Of a DNA stretch of 20,417 bases, positions 8,705 through 15,946 are shown in pieces. The first letter of the stretch is position 1, and each line of letters begins with the position of its first letter. The notes beneath the pieces were generated by a model. It was given only the letters and a program-made list of their open reading frames with translations, was not told the DNA's origin and made no database searches. Position numbers and translations under genes: made by a program. The stretch is from a virus. The stretch covers positions 1 to 20,417 of IMG/VR virus record IMGVR_UViG_3300020465_000120; one strand, written 5' to 3'.

Positions 8705-8774
8705 TTTCTTTAGATTCAACATAAATGTAGTTTACTGTTATCTCTCCAGCTGTAGTGTCTTGCACGTAATTCAT
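8691..8774 (-). CDS. Very small ORF between lysis genes (27 aa)
   Basis: A 27-codon frame starts at an ATG that overlaps the stop of the preceding gene as ATGA and ends 14 bp inside the next gene. The product is MNYVQDTTAGEITVNYIYVE followed by SKENGCD. It fills the only gap between two tightly packed genes, and the stop/start overlap matches others in this genome, which is why I list it. No domain is recognisable. It may be a leader that couples translation rather than a functional peptide. Confidence 0.4.
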   Translation of the reverse strand: MNYVQDTTAGEITVNYIYVESKENGCD

Positions 8775-9070
8775 CTTTTTTTAGATTTTTTACCAGATCG
8801 GTTTTTTCCTTGTATAGCACTAGGCACATCTCCGATTTGGTTACCCACCTCTTTAATAGCCTTAGTAACGTCTTTAAGCTCTTCTCCGACACGATCAACA
8901 CGCTTAGATACATCATCCTTCATCTTGGCAAATTTCTCCTCTAAGATGTCGGGAATCATATTGTTGTTATCGTCTTTGGTAAGACCTTTCTTTGTAAGCC
9001 ATATTGCGGCTATGTTTATTACGATCAGTAAAACTACTAATCCGATTAATATTAAAATAGTTGTGTTCAT
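8771..9070 (-). CDS. Membrane-anchored coiled-coil protein near the lysis genes
   Basis: This 99-residue protein has one N-terminal transmembrane helix (about 4-24, ILILIGLVVLLIVINIAAIW). A short polar stretch follows with an NNNMIPDILEE segment, then an amphipathic helix at about 45-85 (FAKMKDDVSKRVDRVGEELK and on to VTKAIKEVGNQIGDV), and a lysine-rich tail. I recall relatives in marine phage genomes close to tail or lysis genes with no known function. A type II membrane protein with a periplasmic coiled coil beside an endolysin could be an inner-membrane spanin, but no outer-membrane lipoprotein partner is seen here. Confidence is high that the gene is real and low on function. Confidence 0.6.
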   Translation of the reverse strand: MNTTILILIGLVVLLIVINIAAIWLTKKGLTKDDNNNMIPDILEEKFAKMKDDVSKRVDRVGEELKDVTKAIKEVGNQIGDVPSAIQGKNRSGKKSKKR

Positions 9071-9088
9071 AGTTTTTATTTTAAATTT

Positions 9089-10405
9089 TTAAGCCCAAGC
9101 CATATAAATATAACTTGTTCCCGAAGCATCCCACGTCCCTCCATTTGGTGTAAATCCATCTGAATCAAAAGACCATCCTGTTGCAGTTTGCTCATTAGAA
9201 TTTGTATTTATATATAATTGCTTGTTAGCCCCTCTTTCTGCGTCAATCACTAACCAATCAGTATTACTAGAGCCTGAGTATGATTTAACAATTAAAAGTC
9301 GTGGCTGAAATCCTAACCCAGTTACAGGCGTTCCCGTTCCACTCCCTGCAAATGAGCCGAATGATGATACCCCCGTCTTATTTGCCCAAGCATAGCACAT
9401 ATAATCATAACTTGATCCGGTCCAATTATTTTCGATAATTGTAGAACTTACTGTCGAAAAACTACTTGCCCTTGTAAACTGATTATCTTTACCTGAACCT
9501 GCACCATCCTCATTCCTTGTAAAACTCATATATTTTCCTGTGCCTATAGTTGAGTGCCACACCTGCCAATCTTCTGTTTGTGTGGGTTTTAAAATAATAA
9601 AATCAGGTGTTACGCCTAATGAATGAGGCGTTTGAACGGCTCCCCCTCCTGTTACTTTACTAATACTAAAATTTTTATCACTGTTAATAGTTTGTTTAGT
9701 AGGGTAATTTGTGGAGGTGGCAAAATTACTTGTGCTTGCCACTCCATCTAACATTTTAGAACCTGAAGTTGGTGTTACTCCTCCCGAGTTAACTGCTGTA
9801 GGAAATCCACCACCTTTAAAATAATAATTCAAATACTTTACTCCAGTATCATTCATGCCGTAATCATTATTGCCATTACCCCAATTGTAACTTTGATTTC
9901 CAGCACTTGTATTAGTGGTGTCTTTTAAAGTAGCATAAGCAATCGTGCCTGAGCCTCCAGATGTTTCAGCATTAGTATTATTAAAGTTCATTACCACACC
10001 GCCTATTATATTAAATCCTGTACCATTATCAGTGTCGTTTCGTAAAGTATCACACACATTCCAAGACCTCAATGGCCCATCGAGTGCTTTTGTAATTGAC
10101 AAATCAAAAGAAAAATCAGTAGAAATTGTTTGCGAAGTGGAACTAGGATAAGAAACCGTGGAGTCGCCCGTATATTCTCTTACATTAAAAAAATCAAATG
10201 GAATAGTTTCGGTATCTATCTGTCTCCAGACTAATCCATCCCAAAATTCTACATATTTCTCATCCGTATTATATCTCCATTCTCCTGTGCTAGGAGCTGC
10301 GGGCCTACCCCCTGTTCCGCTAGTAGGTCCCGTTGGTAACTGAAGCGCGGTATTCAAGTCGCTAAAGTCAAATAATTCCGGTGTTGTTATTTTTGTTAAT
10401 GCCAT
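9089..10405 (-). CDS. Tail fibre/adhesin with MALTK N-terminal module and two C-terminal repeats
   Basis: This 438-residue protein begins MALTKITTPELFDFSDL and has an N-terminal module (about 1-65) shared with the two glycine-rich proteins nearby; the module closes with GEWRYNTDEKYVEFWDGLVW. The middle is rich in Asn, Thr, Ser and Gly. The C-terminal half holds two related repeats, about 245-342 and 345-438. Each goes from a phenylalanine and a Gly-rich turn, through LGVTPDFIILK or LGFQPRLLIVK, to a Trp-containing strand and an ending like YMCYAWA or YIYMAWA. I recall this repeat from phage tail fibres (DUF7483, unverified). It is probably a trimeric receptor-binding or carbohydrate-binding fibre. 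It is the last of the adhesin genes and begins 2 bp after the next one upstream ends. Confidence 0.7.
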   Translation of the reverse strand: MALTKITTPELFDFSDLNTALQLPTGPTSGTGGRPAAPSTGEWRYNTDEKYVEFWDGLVWRQIDTETIPFDFFNVREYTGDSTVSYPSSTSQTISTDFSFDLSITKALDGPLRSWNVCDTLRNDTDNGTGFNIIGGVVMNFNNTNAETSGGSGTIAYATLKDTTNTSAGNQSYNWGNGNNDYGMNDTGVKYLNYYFKGGGFPTAVNSGGVTPTSGSKMLDGVASTSNFATSTNYPTKQTINSDKNFSISKVTGGGAVQTPHSLGVTPDFIILKPTQTEDWQVWHSTIGTGKYMSFTRNEDGAGSGKDNQFTRASSFSTVSSTIIENNWTGSSYDYMCYAWANKTGVSSFGSFAGSGTGTPVTGLGFQPRLLIVKSYSGSSNTDWLVIDAERGANKQLYINTNSNEQTATGWSFDSDGFTPNGGTWDASGTSYIYMAWA

Positions 10406-10407
10406 AG

Positions 10408-11484
10408 TTAAAATGTTACTGTTCCTGTTCCTTGTTTAGCTATAAATATTTTTTTAGTTGCATCATCGTTTGCTGTAAATGGGCCTGAAGATGCAGTAAA
10501 TCCAGAGACAGTTAAAGTTTTTGATCCATCATAACGAAGTATTACAACGCCTCTTCCGCCGCTTCCTCCAACACCTCCAGCTCCAACTTCACCGCCTCCG
10601 CCTCCGCCGCCAGTGTTTGCCGTGCCGCTTGTTACAGCAATACTTCCTGAATTTTGTGCTCCGTTACCGCCTCCACCTAATCCTCCTGCATGCGGGCCGC
10701 CTGAATTACAGCCGCCTCCGCCGCCACCAGCAAAATATACATTTCCACCATCTACCTCTCCAGTTGAGTAAGTAGCAGCATCACTCGTGTCTATAATAGT
10801 AGTTGTTGCTCCTATACCTCCTGGGCCCGGAGAACTACCGGCTCCTCCGGCTCCTCCGCCTCCGCCGCCTGGGAAAGTGCCACCGTCTGTTCCATTACCT
10901 CCTGCATTTCCTTGACTAGGAGTGGTGCTTGGTGTATTTCCTGCTGCACCTGCTGCCGTGGAAGTAAGAGCACCTCCACCACCACCAGATCCTCCAGCGC
11001 TAGCTGAGTTTCCGCTACGGTCTCCTCCTCTTCCTCCTCCTGTTACTGTTACGTCGGTAATATCTGATCCACTAATAGAAGAGTCGGATCCAGCTAATCC
11101 AGCAGAAGGAGAGGTTGACCCTGCCCCTCCTTCACCTATAGTTAAAGTATAAGTAATCCCTGGGTTAAAAACCAAAGTTCCTGTTAAAAGACCACCAGCG
11201 CCACCGCCTCCTGCTACGTTGCCACCAGATCCTCCTCCTCCTGCTACAGCTAGATATGTAACGTCGACGGGAGGGTTACTGTTTACATAGTTTTTCCAGT
11301 CTGTTCCATTGTAATGTTGCATGCAACTATTAGAGCCTTCAGAGGTTTGACTTGTATCATTGCGCATCATCCCCTCAGCTGGTGATCCCGAAAAAGCCGT
11401 ATTATCCGAAGGCATTTTTAATCCATTCTCGGAACCTGTTTGGTTTAAGTCCGTTGCTGCTGCTCCTACTTTAGTTAGTGCCAT
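10408..11484 (-). CDS. Glycine-rich tail fibre/adhesin
   Basis: This 358-residue protein has an N-terminal module (about 1-70, MALTKVGAAATDLNQTG ... YNGTDWKNYVN) and a long glycine-rich region (about 75-320) with many runs of four to seven glycines in a beta-like frame, starting VTYLAVAGGGGSGG. A short C-terminal beta domain (about 320-358) follows. The glycine-rich type (Pfam Gly_rich_2, recalled) occurs in receptor-binding tips, where polyglycine II sheets present variable loops, as in the gp38 adhesin of phage S16. Its paralogue lies at 12258-13337. The gly-rich segment produces the CCTCCGCC-rich composition on the plus strand. Target specificity cannot be inferred. Confidence 0.75.
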   Translation of the reverse strand: MALTKVGAAATDLNQTGSENGLKMPSDNTAFSGSPAEGMMRNDTSQTSEGSNSCMQHYNGTDWKNYVNSNPPVDVTYLAVAGGGGSGGNVAGGGGAGGLLTGTLVFNPGITYTLTIGEGGAGSTSPSAGLAGSDSSISGSDITDVTVTGGGRGGDRSGNSASAGGSGGGGGALTSTAAGAAGNTPSTTPSQGNAGGNGTDGGTFPGGGGGGAGGAGSSPGPGGIGATTTIIDTSDAATYSTGEVDGGNVYFAGGGGGGCNSGGPHAGGLGGGGNGAQNSGSIAVTSGTANTGGGGGGGEVGAGGVGGSGGRGVVILRYDGSKTLTVSGFTASSGPFTANDDATKKIFIAKQGTGTVTF

Positions 11485-11488
11485 ATTA

Positions 11489-12256
11489 TTAACAATTTAT
11501 CCAATTTAATTCACTTTCTATCCACATATAACACCCTTCTTCTGGTTTTTCCACGGGCGGAACCCATTGGAGTCCATCGTACGTCCAACTAGGAAAAGGT
11601 TGAGGAGAGATGGGAGAGGTATAAGGATAATCTACCCACTCTGTTGTATCTTCTTTCCAATACCAACCTTTCCCCTCAGGCATAGGAGTTGGTGGTTCCC
11701 AATAACAAGTGTCCTCATTTAGCACCCAACTTGCGTAAGGTTTTTCCGTGTAAAATGCATCTCGTACAGGGTCGTAGATATGTCCTACACCTGCATAATT
11801 TTTTCTAAAAGGCGTGTCGCCTAACTTGTGCGTGCCTCCTTGTGTATTGTATGATGTTCTTTTACAAAAAGTAGGATTTCCTCCATAAACTCCTTCCCAA
11901 TATACTGTGTTATCTACATCAGTAACTCCTCCATCAGCAGATATAAATTCATCAGCCCCAGTCCACGTGTGAGTTACTCTACATAAGGAATTAGCTATTG
12001 TAGAATTTAATGTTGTAATTTCAGTAGTTAAAGCCTCTGTTCCTTCAGCTTCCTTAGCATTAAGATTATCTAAAGCTGTTATTTGTTCGGCCTCACTTCC
12101 ACTAAAAGAATCTTCATAAGCTGTTTTAAGCAACGCATATTCTTCGCTTGCTCTGTTATTAGCCTCTATAACACTTTTTTCTATCTCAGCTTCCCTAAGT
12201 CTAATCTTTTCACTTACTGTGAACTCATCATTTGATATTTTTGCGTAATGTGCCAT
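11489..12256 (-). CDS. Virion-associated protein with C-terminal Trp/Pro repeats
   Basis: This 255-residue protein begins MAHYAKISNDEF. Its middle contains KRTSYNTQGGTHKLGDTPFR followed by KNYAGVGHIYDPVRDAFY and KPYASWVLNEDTCYWEPPTP, a signature I recall from cyanophage and other marine-phage structural proteins. In those the N-terminal start and the FRKNYAGIG block lie closer together. Here about 70 residues of alpha-helical, Glu/Ala-rich sequence (about 12-90) are inserted between them. The C-terminus has two repeats of SW...W.PP...PEG..W.W.E....W, in residues about 174-217 and 221-255. The gene lies between two glycine-rich adhesins, so a role as fibre, connector or chaperone of the adhesins is likely. 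Confidence 0.6.
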   Translation of the reverse strand: MAHYAKISNDEFTVSEKIRLREAEIEKSVIEANNRASEEYALLKTAYEDSFSGSEAEQITALDNLNAKEAEGTEALTTEITTLNSTIANSLCRVTHTWTGADEFISADGGVTDVDNTVYWEGVYGGNPTFCKRTSYNTQGGTHKLGDTPFRKNYAGVGHIYDPVRDAFYTEKPYASWVLNEDTCYWEPPTPMPEGKGWYWKEDTTEWVDYPYTSPISPQPFPSWTYDGLQWVPPVEKPEEGCYMWIESELNWINC

Positions 12257-12257
12257 A

Positions 12258-13337
12258 TTAACTAAAAGTTATTGTGGAGCCTCCTGCTGCCGTTGTTATT
12301 GAATAAAAATATTCTCCTGCGGGCATATTAGAAGTGTCTCCATTTACACTTTGTCCCGCTGTTGTAGTCGTGCCATTTACAACTACACCGGCAGTAAATG
12401 TTGCTGCAGCTTGTGTACATCTTATTATTATTATTCCTGAACCACCGGTTCCGCCTGAATTAGAACTACCAAAATTACCACTTCCACCGCCTCCTGAACC
12501 TGAGTTAGCCGTTCCACTTCCACCAGCTCCATTACCGCTTCCGCTACCTCCTCCAGCTTGACCAGCGCCCGGGGTGAGATTGTAAGTTCCTCCGCCGCCA
12601 CCGCCAGCACGAGGACCTGTAGATACGCCTGTTATAGAGCTAGATAATCCACTTCCTCCGTCAGTTCCATTTCCTCCAGTAGTGTTTACACCAGCGCTTC
12701 CAGCTCCGCCTCCTCCTGCGCCTCCCACATTCGCAGCAGTTGAATCACCTCCAGCATTACCTTGACCCGCAGGAGAGGCTGCTCCTCCTGTATTTGCGCC
12801 TACTCCTGTTGAACCGCCGCCGCCAGAACCTCCATCTTTTCCTTTATTTATTCCTGTGCCATCACCTGCACCGCCGCCGCCGCCGCCAGTTGCAGTGATT
12901 GATGCAAAAACAGAGTTGCCTCCATTTGTTCCTTGACCATTAATGCCCCCAGCTCCACCTGTGCCAACCTCAATATCATAAGCGCCGGAACTTATTAATA
13001 AAGCTGTACCACCAAAATTAGTTAAGTATCCTCCAGCTCCTCCACCGCCTGAGCCGTTTCCAGCAGCCACTATTGCAGATCCGCCACCGCCGCCTCCTGC
13101 GATTACTAAATAAGAAACAGAAAATCCCGCCCCTGTTTCTTTTAGATTTCTCCACTCTGATGTGCCTGTTTGGTCGGTATATATTTCAGTACGGTTTGTA
13201 TCAGTGTTTTCTCGAAGGGTACCCACTCCTGTGGAAGGGGTAGCCTCTCGCTGAGCAGTAGTGCCCTTTACCCAGGTAAGCCCTCCAGCATTACCACTCA
13301 TGTCAATTACGTTCGTAGTTACTTTGGTGAGTGCCAT
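12258..13337 (-). CDS. Glycine-rich tail fibre/adhesin, paralogue
   Basis: This 359-residue protein has the MALTKV N-terminal module (about 1-68), including REATPSTGVGTLRENTDTNR and TGTSEWRNLK. The glycine-rich domain (about 72-305) starts VSYLVIAGGGGGGS and contains many glycine runs. The C-terminal tail (about 306-359) is beta-rich and ends STITFS. It is a paralogue of the gene at 10408-11484: the N-terminal modules align, while the order and length of glycine loops differ. It likely forms a polyglycine II-type receptor-binding domain. The gene starts 9 bp after the upstream gene ends and the next starts 1 bp after its stop. Confidence 0.75.
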   Translation of the reverse strand: MALTKVTTNVIDMSGNAGGLTWVKGTTAQREATPSTGVGTLRENTDTNRTEIYTDQTGTSEWRNLKETGAGFSVSYLVIAGGGGGGSAIVAAGNGSGGGGAGGYLTNFGGTALLISSGAYDIEVGTGGAGGINGQGTNGGNSVFASITATGGGGGGAGDGTGINKGKDGGSGGGGSTGVGANTGGAASPAGQGNAGGDSTAANVGGAGGGGAGSAGVNTTGGNGTDGGSGLSSSITGVSTGPRAGGGGGGTYNLTPGAGQAGGGSGSGNGAGGSGTANSGSGGGGSGNFGSSNSGGTGGSGIIIIRCTQAAATFTAGVVVNGTTTTAGQSVNGDTSNMPAGEYFYSITTAAGGSTITFS

Positions 13338-13346
13338 CAGCTAGTG

Positions 13347-14351
13347 TTATGTTATAGTTGTCGCTTCTACTGCAGAACCATTAGGAAATTTTTCTCCGCC
13401 GTCTAAAACTAAATTTGATCCTGTAACAGTATAAGCGCTTTTACTTTGATACACTCCATCTATATATAATTGAACGTTGTCATCACTTCCTGGTGAAACG
13501 CCTAAGGCTAATGTGTCGTTTGATCCTGTTCCTGCAACGGTTGCAACAGTAAAGGTTCCACCTCCACCTCCTGATGGTGTTGACCACGCTCCGGTATAAT
13601 CTAAATATTGGCCCGCTGCCCCGCCTGTTATACCTATGGTTAGATCTCCTGTGGCTGTAACAGGGTTGGTGCCGCCTGAAGAATTAAATGCAGCAATTGC
13701 AGTGACATCTAATCCTACCGAAGTTACTGTTCCGGAAGTAAGCGTTCCTAAACTTAGGTCTCCTAGTATTACTTGCGAGGCAGTACCTGCGCCTGCAATA
13801 TTAATATCTCCACTTGTTGTTATAGGCGAATTTGTTATAGTAAGAGCCGAACCCGTTTCAGTTAATCCAATACTCGTTACAGTACCGGATCCTCCTCCGC
13901 CTGTCCCGTTTATGGTAATTGTTCCACTTGATGAGGTTACCCCCACGGTACCTGATCCAATTATGTTTATTGTATCTGTTCCTACATCTCCTCCACCTAC
14001 ACCATCTAATAGGACAGGTGTGTTTTGAGCAGGGTCGGCATTATCTGTTGCTGACAATGTGTAAACTGTACTAGCGAAATCAACAGTAGTGCTTCCATCG
14101 CCATTAAGCAATGTAGCTCCTGAGCCTGTAAGGCTAACTGTTGAAGGGCTAATAGCTGGTTGATTAGGTTTTGTTCCCTGAAGATTTATTGTTGGTGAAG
14201 CTCCGGCATTTCCGGTAGACACCACATAAGTAGTATCAAGATTTGCTGGAGGGATTCTTACGTTTAGCTCTCCTGAGGTTAAATAACCTACTACTTCGGT
14301 TACGTCGCTAACCAAAGATTTTGCGGTGAACTCTGAAAATTTAACTGCCAT
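13347..14351 (-). CDS. Repeat-containing virion/tail fibre protein
   Basis: This 334-residue protein is rich in Gly, Thr, Ser and Val. It has a short N-terminal region, MAVKFSEFTAKSLVSDVTEV, that includes a GELNVRIPPANLD segment like the connector of phage fibre proteins. A long beta-type middle has recurring units: SGTVTSIGLTETGSAL and TSGTVTSVGLDVTAIA are two copies of a related motif, with GDINIAG and GDLTIGI matching each other. Residues about 268-334 contain VQLYIDGVYQSKSAYTVTG, resembling a small C-terminal beta-sandwich often found at the end of phage fibres. It is probably a fibre shaft or spike. It lies at the head of the adhesin cluster. Confidence 0.65.
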   Translation of the reverse strand: MAVKFSEFTAKSLVSDVTEVVGYLTSGELNVRIPPANLDTTYVVSTGNAGASPTINLQGTKPNQPAISPSTVSLTGSGATLLNGDGSTTVDFASTVYTLSATDNADPAQNTPVLLDGVGGGDVGTDTINIIGSGTVGVTSSSGTITINGTGGGGSGTVTSIGLTETGSALTITNSPITTSGDINIAGAGTASQVILGDLSLGTLTSGTVTSVGLDVTAIAAFNSSGGTNPVTATGDLTIGITGGAAGQYLDYTGAWSTPSGGGGGTFTVATVAGTGSNDTLALGVSPGSDDNVQLYIDGVYQSKSAYTVTGSNLVLDGGEKFPNGSAVEATTIT

Positions 14352-14352
14352 T

Positions 14353-14541
14353 TTATATTAGTTTTTCTGTTATTAAATCTGAGTTTGGTAATCCAGTTCC
14401 TGCTTCACTTACCATTTGAAGAGGCCCAAGCCCAAGCCCAGGGGTATTTATTTCTGTTATTATGTCCGAACCACCATAAGGAGGACTTACTCCATACTGG
14501 TTAGTTCCGATAAAATTTGCTATGGCAATTAAATTAGGCAT
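14353..14541 (-). CDS. Small hypothetical protein between structural genes
   Basis: The frame encodes 62 residues starting MPNLIAIANFIGTNQYGVSP and rich in Gly, Pro, Ile and Leu. It ends 1 bp before the fibre gene at 14351 and lies 24 bp after the structural protein gene, in line with the packing of the whole region. I recognise no domain and see no transmembrane helix or signal peptide. A small virion component or fibre accessory is possible from the neighbourhood only. Confidence 0.5.
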   Translation of the reverse strand: MPNLIAIANFIGTNQYGVSPPYGGSDIITEINTPGLGLGPLQMVSEAGTGLPNSDLITEKLI

Positions 14542-14565
14542 GTATAAATGATATTATAATACCTA

Positions 14566-15069
14566 TTACCAAAGCGCTATGATTTGAGCAGCTGTCGTAG
14601 ATGTATTCCAAACTTTAATAACATTAACAGGGAAAAATGTTCCCGTGTTAATTCCTTGAAAAATAACATCATCACCAGCAACCGTAGTCACCCTTATGTT
14701 TCCTGCTGAACCTATATAAAGTACAGCGCCTTCTTGAGTGCCTCCATATATTGCGTAAGCCTTAGCTGTAACTGCAAATATGTTTTGATCCACTCCTAGG
14801 GTCGTTCCGTCTATAACTCTATTAATTGTTGTTTGAGTGCCATCTGTTGTATTGACAGCAATCATCCCTGGTTTAATACCTGCTTCTAAAAAGTTTAAAG
14901 TTGTCATGTCGTCAGGATCCGTGCCCACTCTGTTTGCATCTATAAGCTGTGTTGCCGAACCCGTTGTGGTTGTTCCTGTCGCTCCACCTAAACCTGTGTT
15001 AGGGATAACAGTATTATCACTTGGGTAAACCGACCATGCTTTTCCTGCTTGTAATTTTTGATATGCCAT
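14566..15069 (-). CDS. Beta-rich structural protein of a type common in marine phages
   Basis: This 167-residue protein begins MAYQKLQAGKAWSVYPSDNT and ends with GNIRVTTVAGDDVIFQGINT followed by GTFFPVNVIKVWNTSTTAAQ and IIALW. This C-terminal pattern (YIG..G..RVTT..GD.V.F......FPV.V..V..T.T.A..I.ALW) is one I recall from small virion proteins of cyanophages and pelagiphages. It predicts a compact beta barrel, perhaps a capsid decoration or a tail/spike trimer subunit. It lies at the border between the small basic-protein cassette and the adhesin genes. The function is inferred from type and neighbourhood. Confidence 0.65.
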   Translation of the reverse strand: MAYQKLQAGKAWSVYPSDNTVIPNTGLGGATGTTTTGSATQLIDANRVGTDPDDMTTLNFLEAGIKPGMIAVNTTDGTQTTINRVIDGTTLGVDQNIFAVTAKAYAIYGGTQEGAVLYIGSAGNIRVTTVAGDDVIFQGINTGTFFPVNVIKVWNTSTTAAQIIALW

Positions 15070-15074
15070 ATTAT

Positions 15075-15230
15075 TTATCTTTTATAAGGAAATACTCTGT
15101 TTAAGGTGTCACGTCTTTCATCACAACCGCAATCAGAATTTGTAGCCTCAGCAACTTTATCAACAACATATTTAATTCCTGTCGCTTTTGTAAATTTAGC
15201 CACCGTATCACCAAATCCTTTTGATTTCAT
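15075..15230 (-). CDS. Small phage protein with a CGC motif (51 aa)
   Basis: The product is MKSKGFGDTVAKFTKATGIK, then YVVDKVAEATNSDCGCDERR and DTLNRVFPYKR. I chose the ATG at 15230. A longer reading from an ATG at 15314 would add 28 residues that do not resemble the family and would lie entirely inside the upstream gene. The GFGDTVAKxTKATGIK ... CGC..R...LN..FPYK pattern is one I recall from many marine phages as a small unannotated protein. The Cys-Gly-Cys pair could bind a metal, but two cysteines alone are weak evidence. Function unknown. Confidence 0.65.
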   Translation of the reverse strand: MKSKGFGDTVAKFTKATGIKYVVDKVAEATNSDCGCDERRDTLNRVFPYKR

Positions 15231-15237
15231 TTTATAT

Positions 15238-15402
15238 TTATTTATTGGCGTGCATGGCTGATAATTGATTAACAGCTGCGCGTCTAGATTTAAAACCTTT
15301 TCTCCAAACTCCACCCTTTTTATTATTTAGTATATAAAAAGTGCTGCCACTTTTTCTAATGCAACCTTTTTTTGTGTCTGCACATCCTTTTCCTGCTGCC
15401 AT
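15238..15402 (-). CDS. Small basic phage protein (54 aa)
   Basis: The frame begins at the ATG at 15402, overlapping the stop of the upstream gene as TAATG. It encodes MAAGKGCADTKKGCIRKSGS, TFYILNNKKGGVWRKGFKSR and RAAVNQLSAMHANK. The C-terminal pattern ILNNKKGGVWRK.FKSR.AA...L.A.HANK is one I recall from small marine phage proteins and resembles a compact beta-hairpin plus helix. It is lysine- and arginine-rich with two cysteines near the N-terminus. Function unknown; binding to nucleic acid or to virion surfaces is plausible given the charge. Confidence 0.65.
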   Translation of the reverse strand: MAAGKGCADTKKGCIRKSGSTFYILNNKKGGVWRKGFKSRRAAVNQLSAMHANK

Positions 15403-15617
15403 TATTTTTTAATTAACGATCCCACGTGTTTTTTTACACTTCTTTTTTCGTAGCTCATTGAATGGTCAGCTCCGTATGCATGTCCGTAAATTTTTTTAGA
15501 CATCGCTTTACTTTCATCTCTTCTGTCTTTGAATGACTGAGATTTTTTTCCGTTTTTTGCTCCTAGAGATTCATCTAGTCTAGCATTGTATCCTTGTGAA
15601 TATTTTACTGTAGGCAT
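15402..15617 (-). CDS. Small basic phage protein with the YNARLDESLG motif (71 aa)
   Basis: This 71-residue protein starts MPTVKYSQGYNARLDESLGA and continues with SFKDRRDESKAMSKKIYG and an SMSYEKRSVKKH segment. The YNARLDESLG...K...S.KDRRDES pattern recurs in marine phage genomes as an uncharacterised short protein, to my recollection. It is very polar, predicted helical and has no membrane segment. Its 5' leader and first five codons match those of the gene at 16967-17110 over 20 exact bases. The function is unknown. Confidence 0.65.
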   Translation of the reverse strand: MPTVKYSQGYNARLDESLGAKNGKKSQSFKDRRDESKAMSKKIYGHAYGADHSMSYEKRSVKKHVGSLIKK

Positions 15618-15622
15618 AATTT
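15603..15622. repeat. 20-bp leader/start repeat, copy 1
   Basis: The 20 bases TTTTACTGTAGGCATAATTT cover the start codon, the next four codons (MPTVK) and the immediate leader of the gene starting at 15617. The same 20 bases occur at 17096-17115 at the start of a different small gene, and the following AT-rich bases are also similar. Confidence 0.75.
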
Positions 15623-15647
15623 TTATATTTTTAAATTAAACATACAA

Positions 15648-15655
15648 CAAAGATA
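15648..15655 (-). promoter_or_regulatory. Possible Bacteroidetes-type -7 box upstream of the gene at 15617
   Basis: On the minus strand this reads TATCTTTG, an exact match to TAnnTTTG, 30 bp upstream of the start codon at 15617, in the only sizeable gap (38 bp) within the small-gene cassette. I do not see a TTG at the expected -33 distance, so this may be a weak promoter or chance in AT-rich DNA. Confidence 0.25.
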
Positions 15656-15946
15656 CTAATATTTTCCTTTCCTATTTTTGGGGGAGCTTTTAGTTGAACC
15701 ACCCGGACCTGACCATAGTGTTTTACAGGCCCAATATCTTGCAGTTAGCTTTGATTTTGCGGTACCACACTTATGTCTAGCTCGAAATGATTTACGGGCA
15801 GCAGAAGAATAATTATGCCCATAACCCTTAGCTCCAAAGTGAATTAATTTTTCTTTTCCCCCTTCGCAGGCTTTCACCATTTTTTTCTTTCCGGCTCTGT
15901 CGCTTTTGGTAACGACATTACATTTCATTTTAGACTTTGTAGCCAT
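15656..15946 (-). CDS. Lys/Cys-rich small protein with FRARH...C...YW.CK motif
   Basis: This 96-residue basic protein has an N-terminal KMKCNVVTKSDRAGKKKMVK stretch, an HFGAKGYGHNYSSAARKSFR stretch (about 36-55), then RARHKC (55-60), TARYWACKTLW (68-78) and a flexible tail rich in Ser, Gly and Lys. C60 and C74 may form a metal site or disulfide. I recall the FGxxGY...ARKSFRARHxC...ARYWxCK type of domain in marine phages and, as part of larger capsid or protease proteins, in some cyanophages and giant viruses. That suggests a virion role, which is inference. It overlaps the upstream gene by 1 bp (TAATG). Confidence 0.65.
   Translation of the reverse strand: MATKSKMKCNVVTKSDRAGKKKMVKACEGGKEKLIHFGAKGYGHNYSSAARKSFRARHKCGTAKSKLTARYWACKTLWSGPGGSTKSSPKNRKGKY

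Noticed and set aside
8716-8916. Minus-strand 66-codon frame in the lysis region
   Set aside because: It is out of frame with the 99-residue TM-coil gene and the small two-TM gene, both of which have recognisable features.
10521-11152. Plus-strand open frames opposite the glycine-rich gene
   Set aside because: Their Pro/Leu/Arg-rich products are the antisense of glycine codons on the minus strand, and the minus-strand gene has the coherent domain structure.
12334-12561. Plus-strand open frame opposite the second glycine-rich gene
   Set aside because: Proline-rich antisense of glycine codons, with no leader or neighbours on that strand.
10560-13100. Short-period repeats that look like a tandem or CRISPR array
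   Set aside because: They are irregular GGN codon runs in glycine-rich genes; there are no conserved repeats with equal spacers.
15231-15314. N-terminal extension of the 51-residue CGC-motif protein
   Set aside because: The 28 added residues lie inside the 54-residue gene upstream and do not fit the family start; the ATG at 15230 is preferred.
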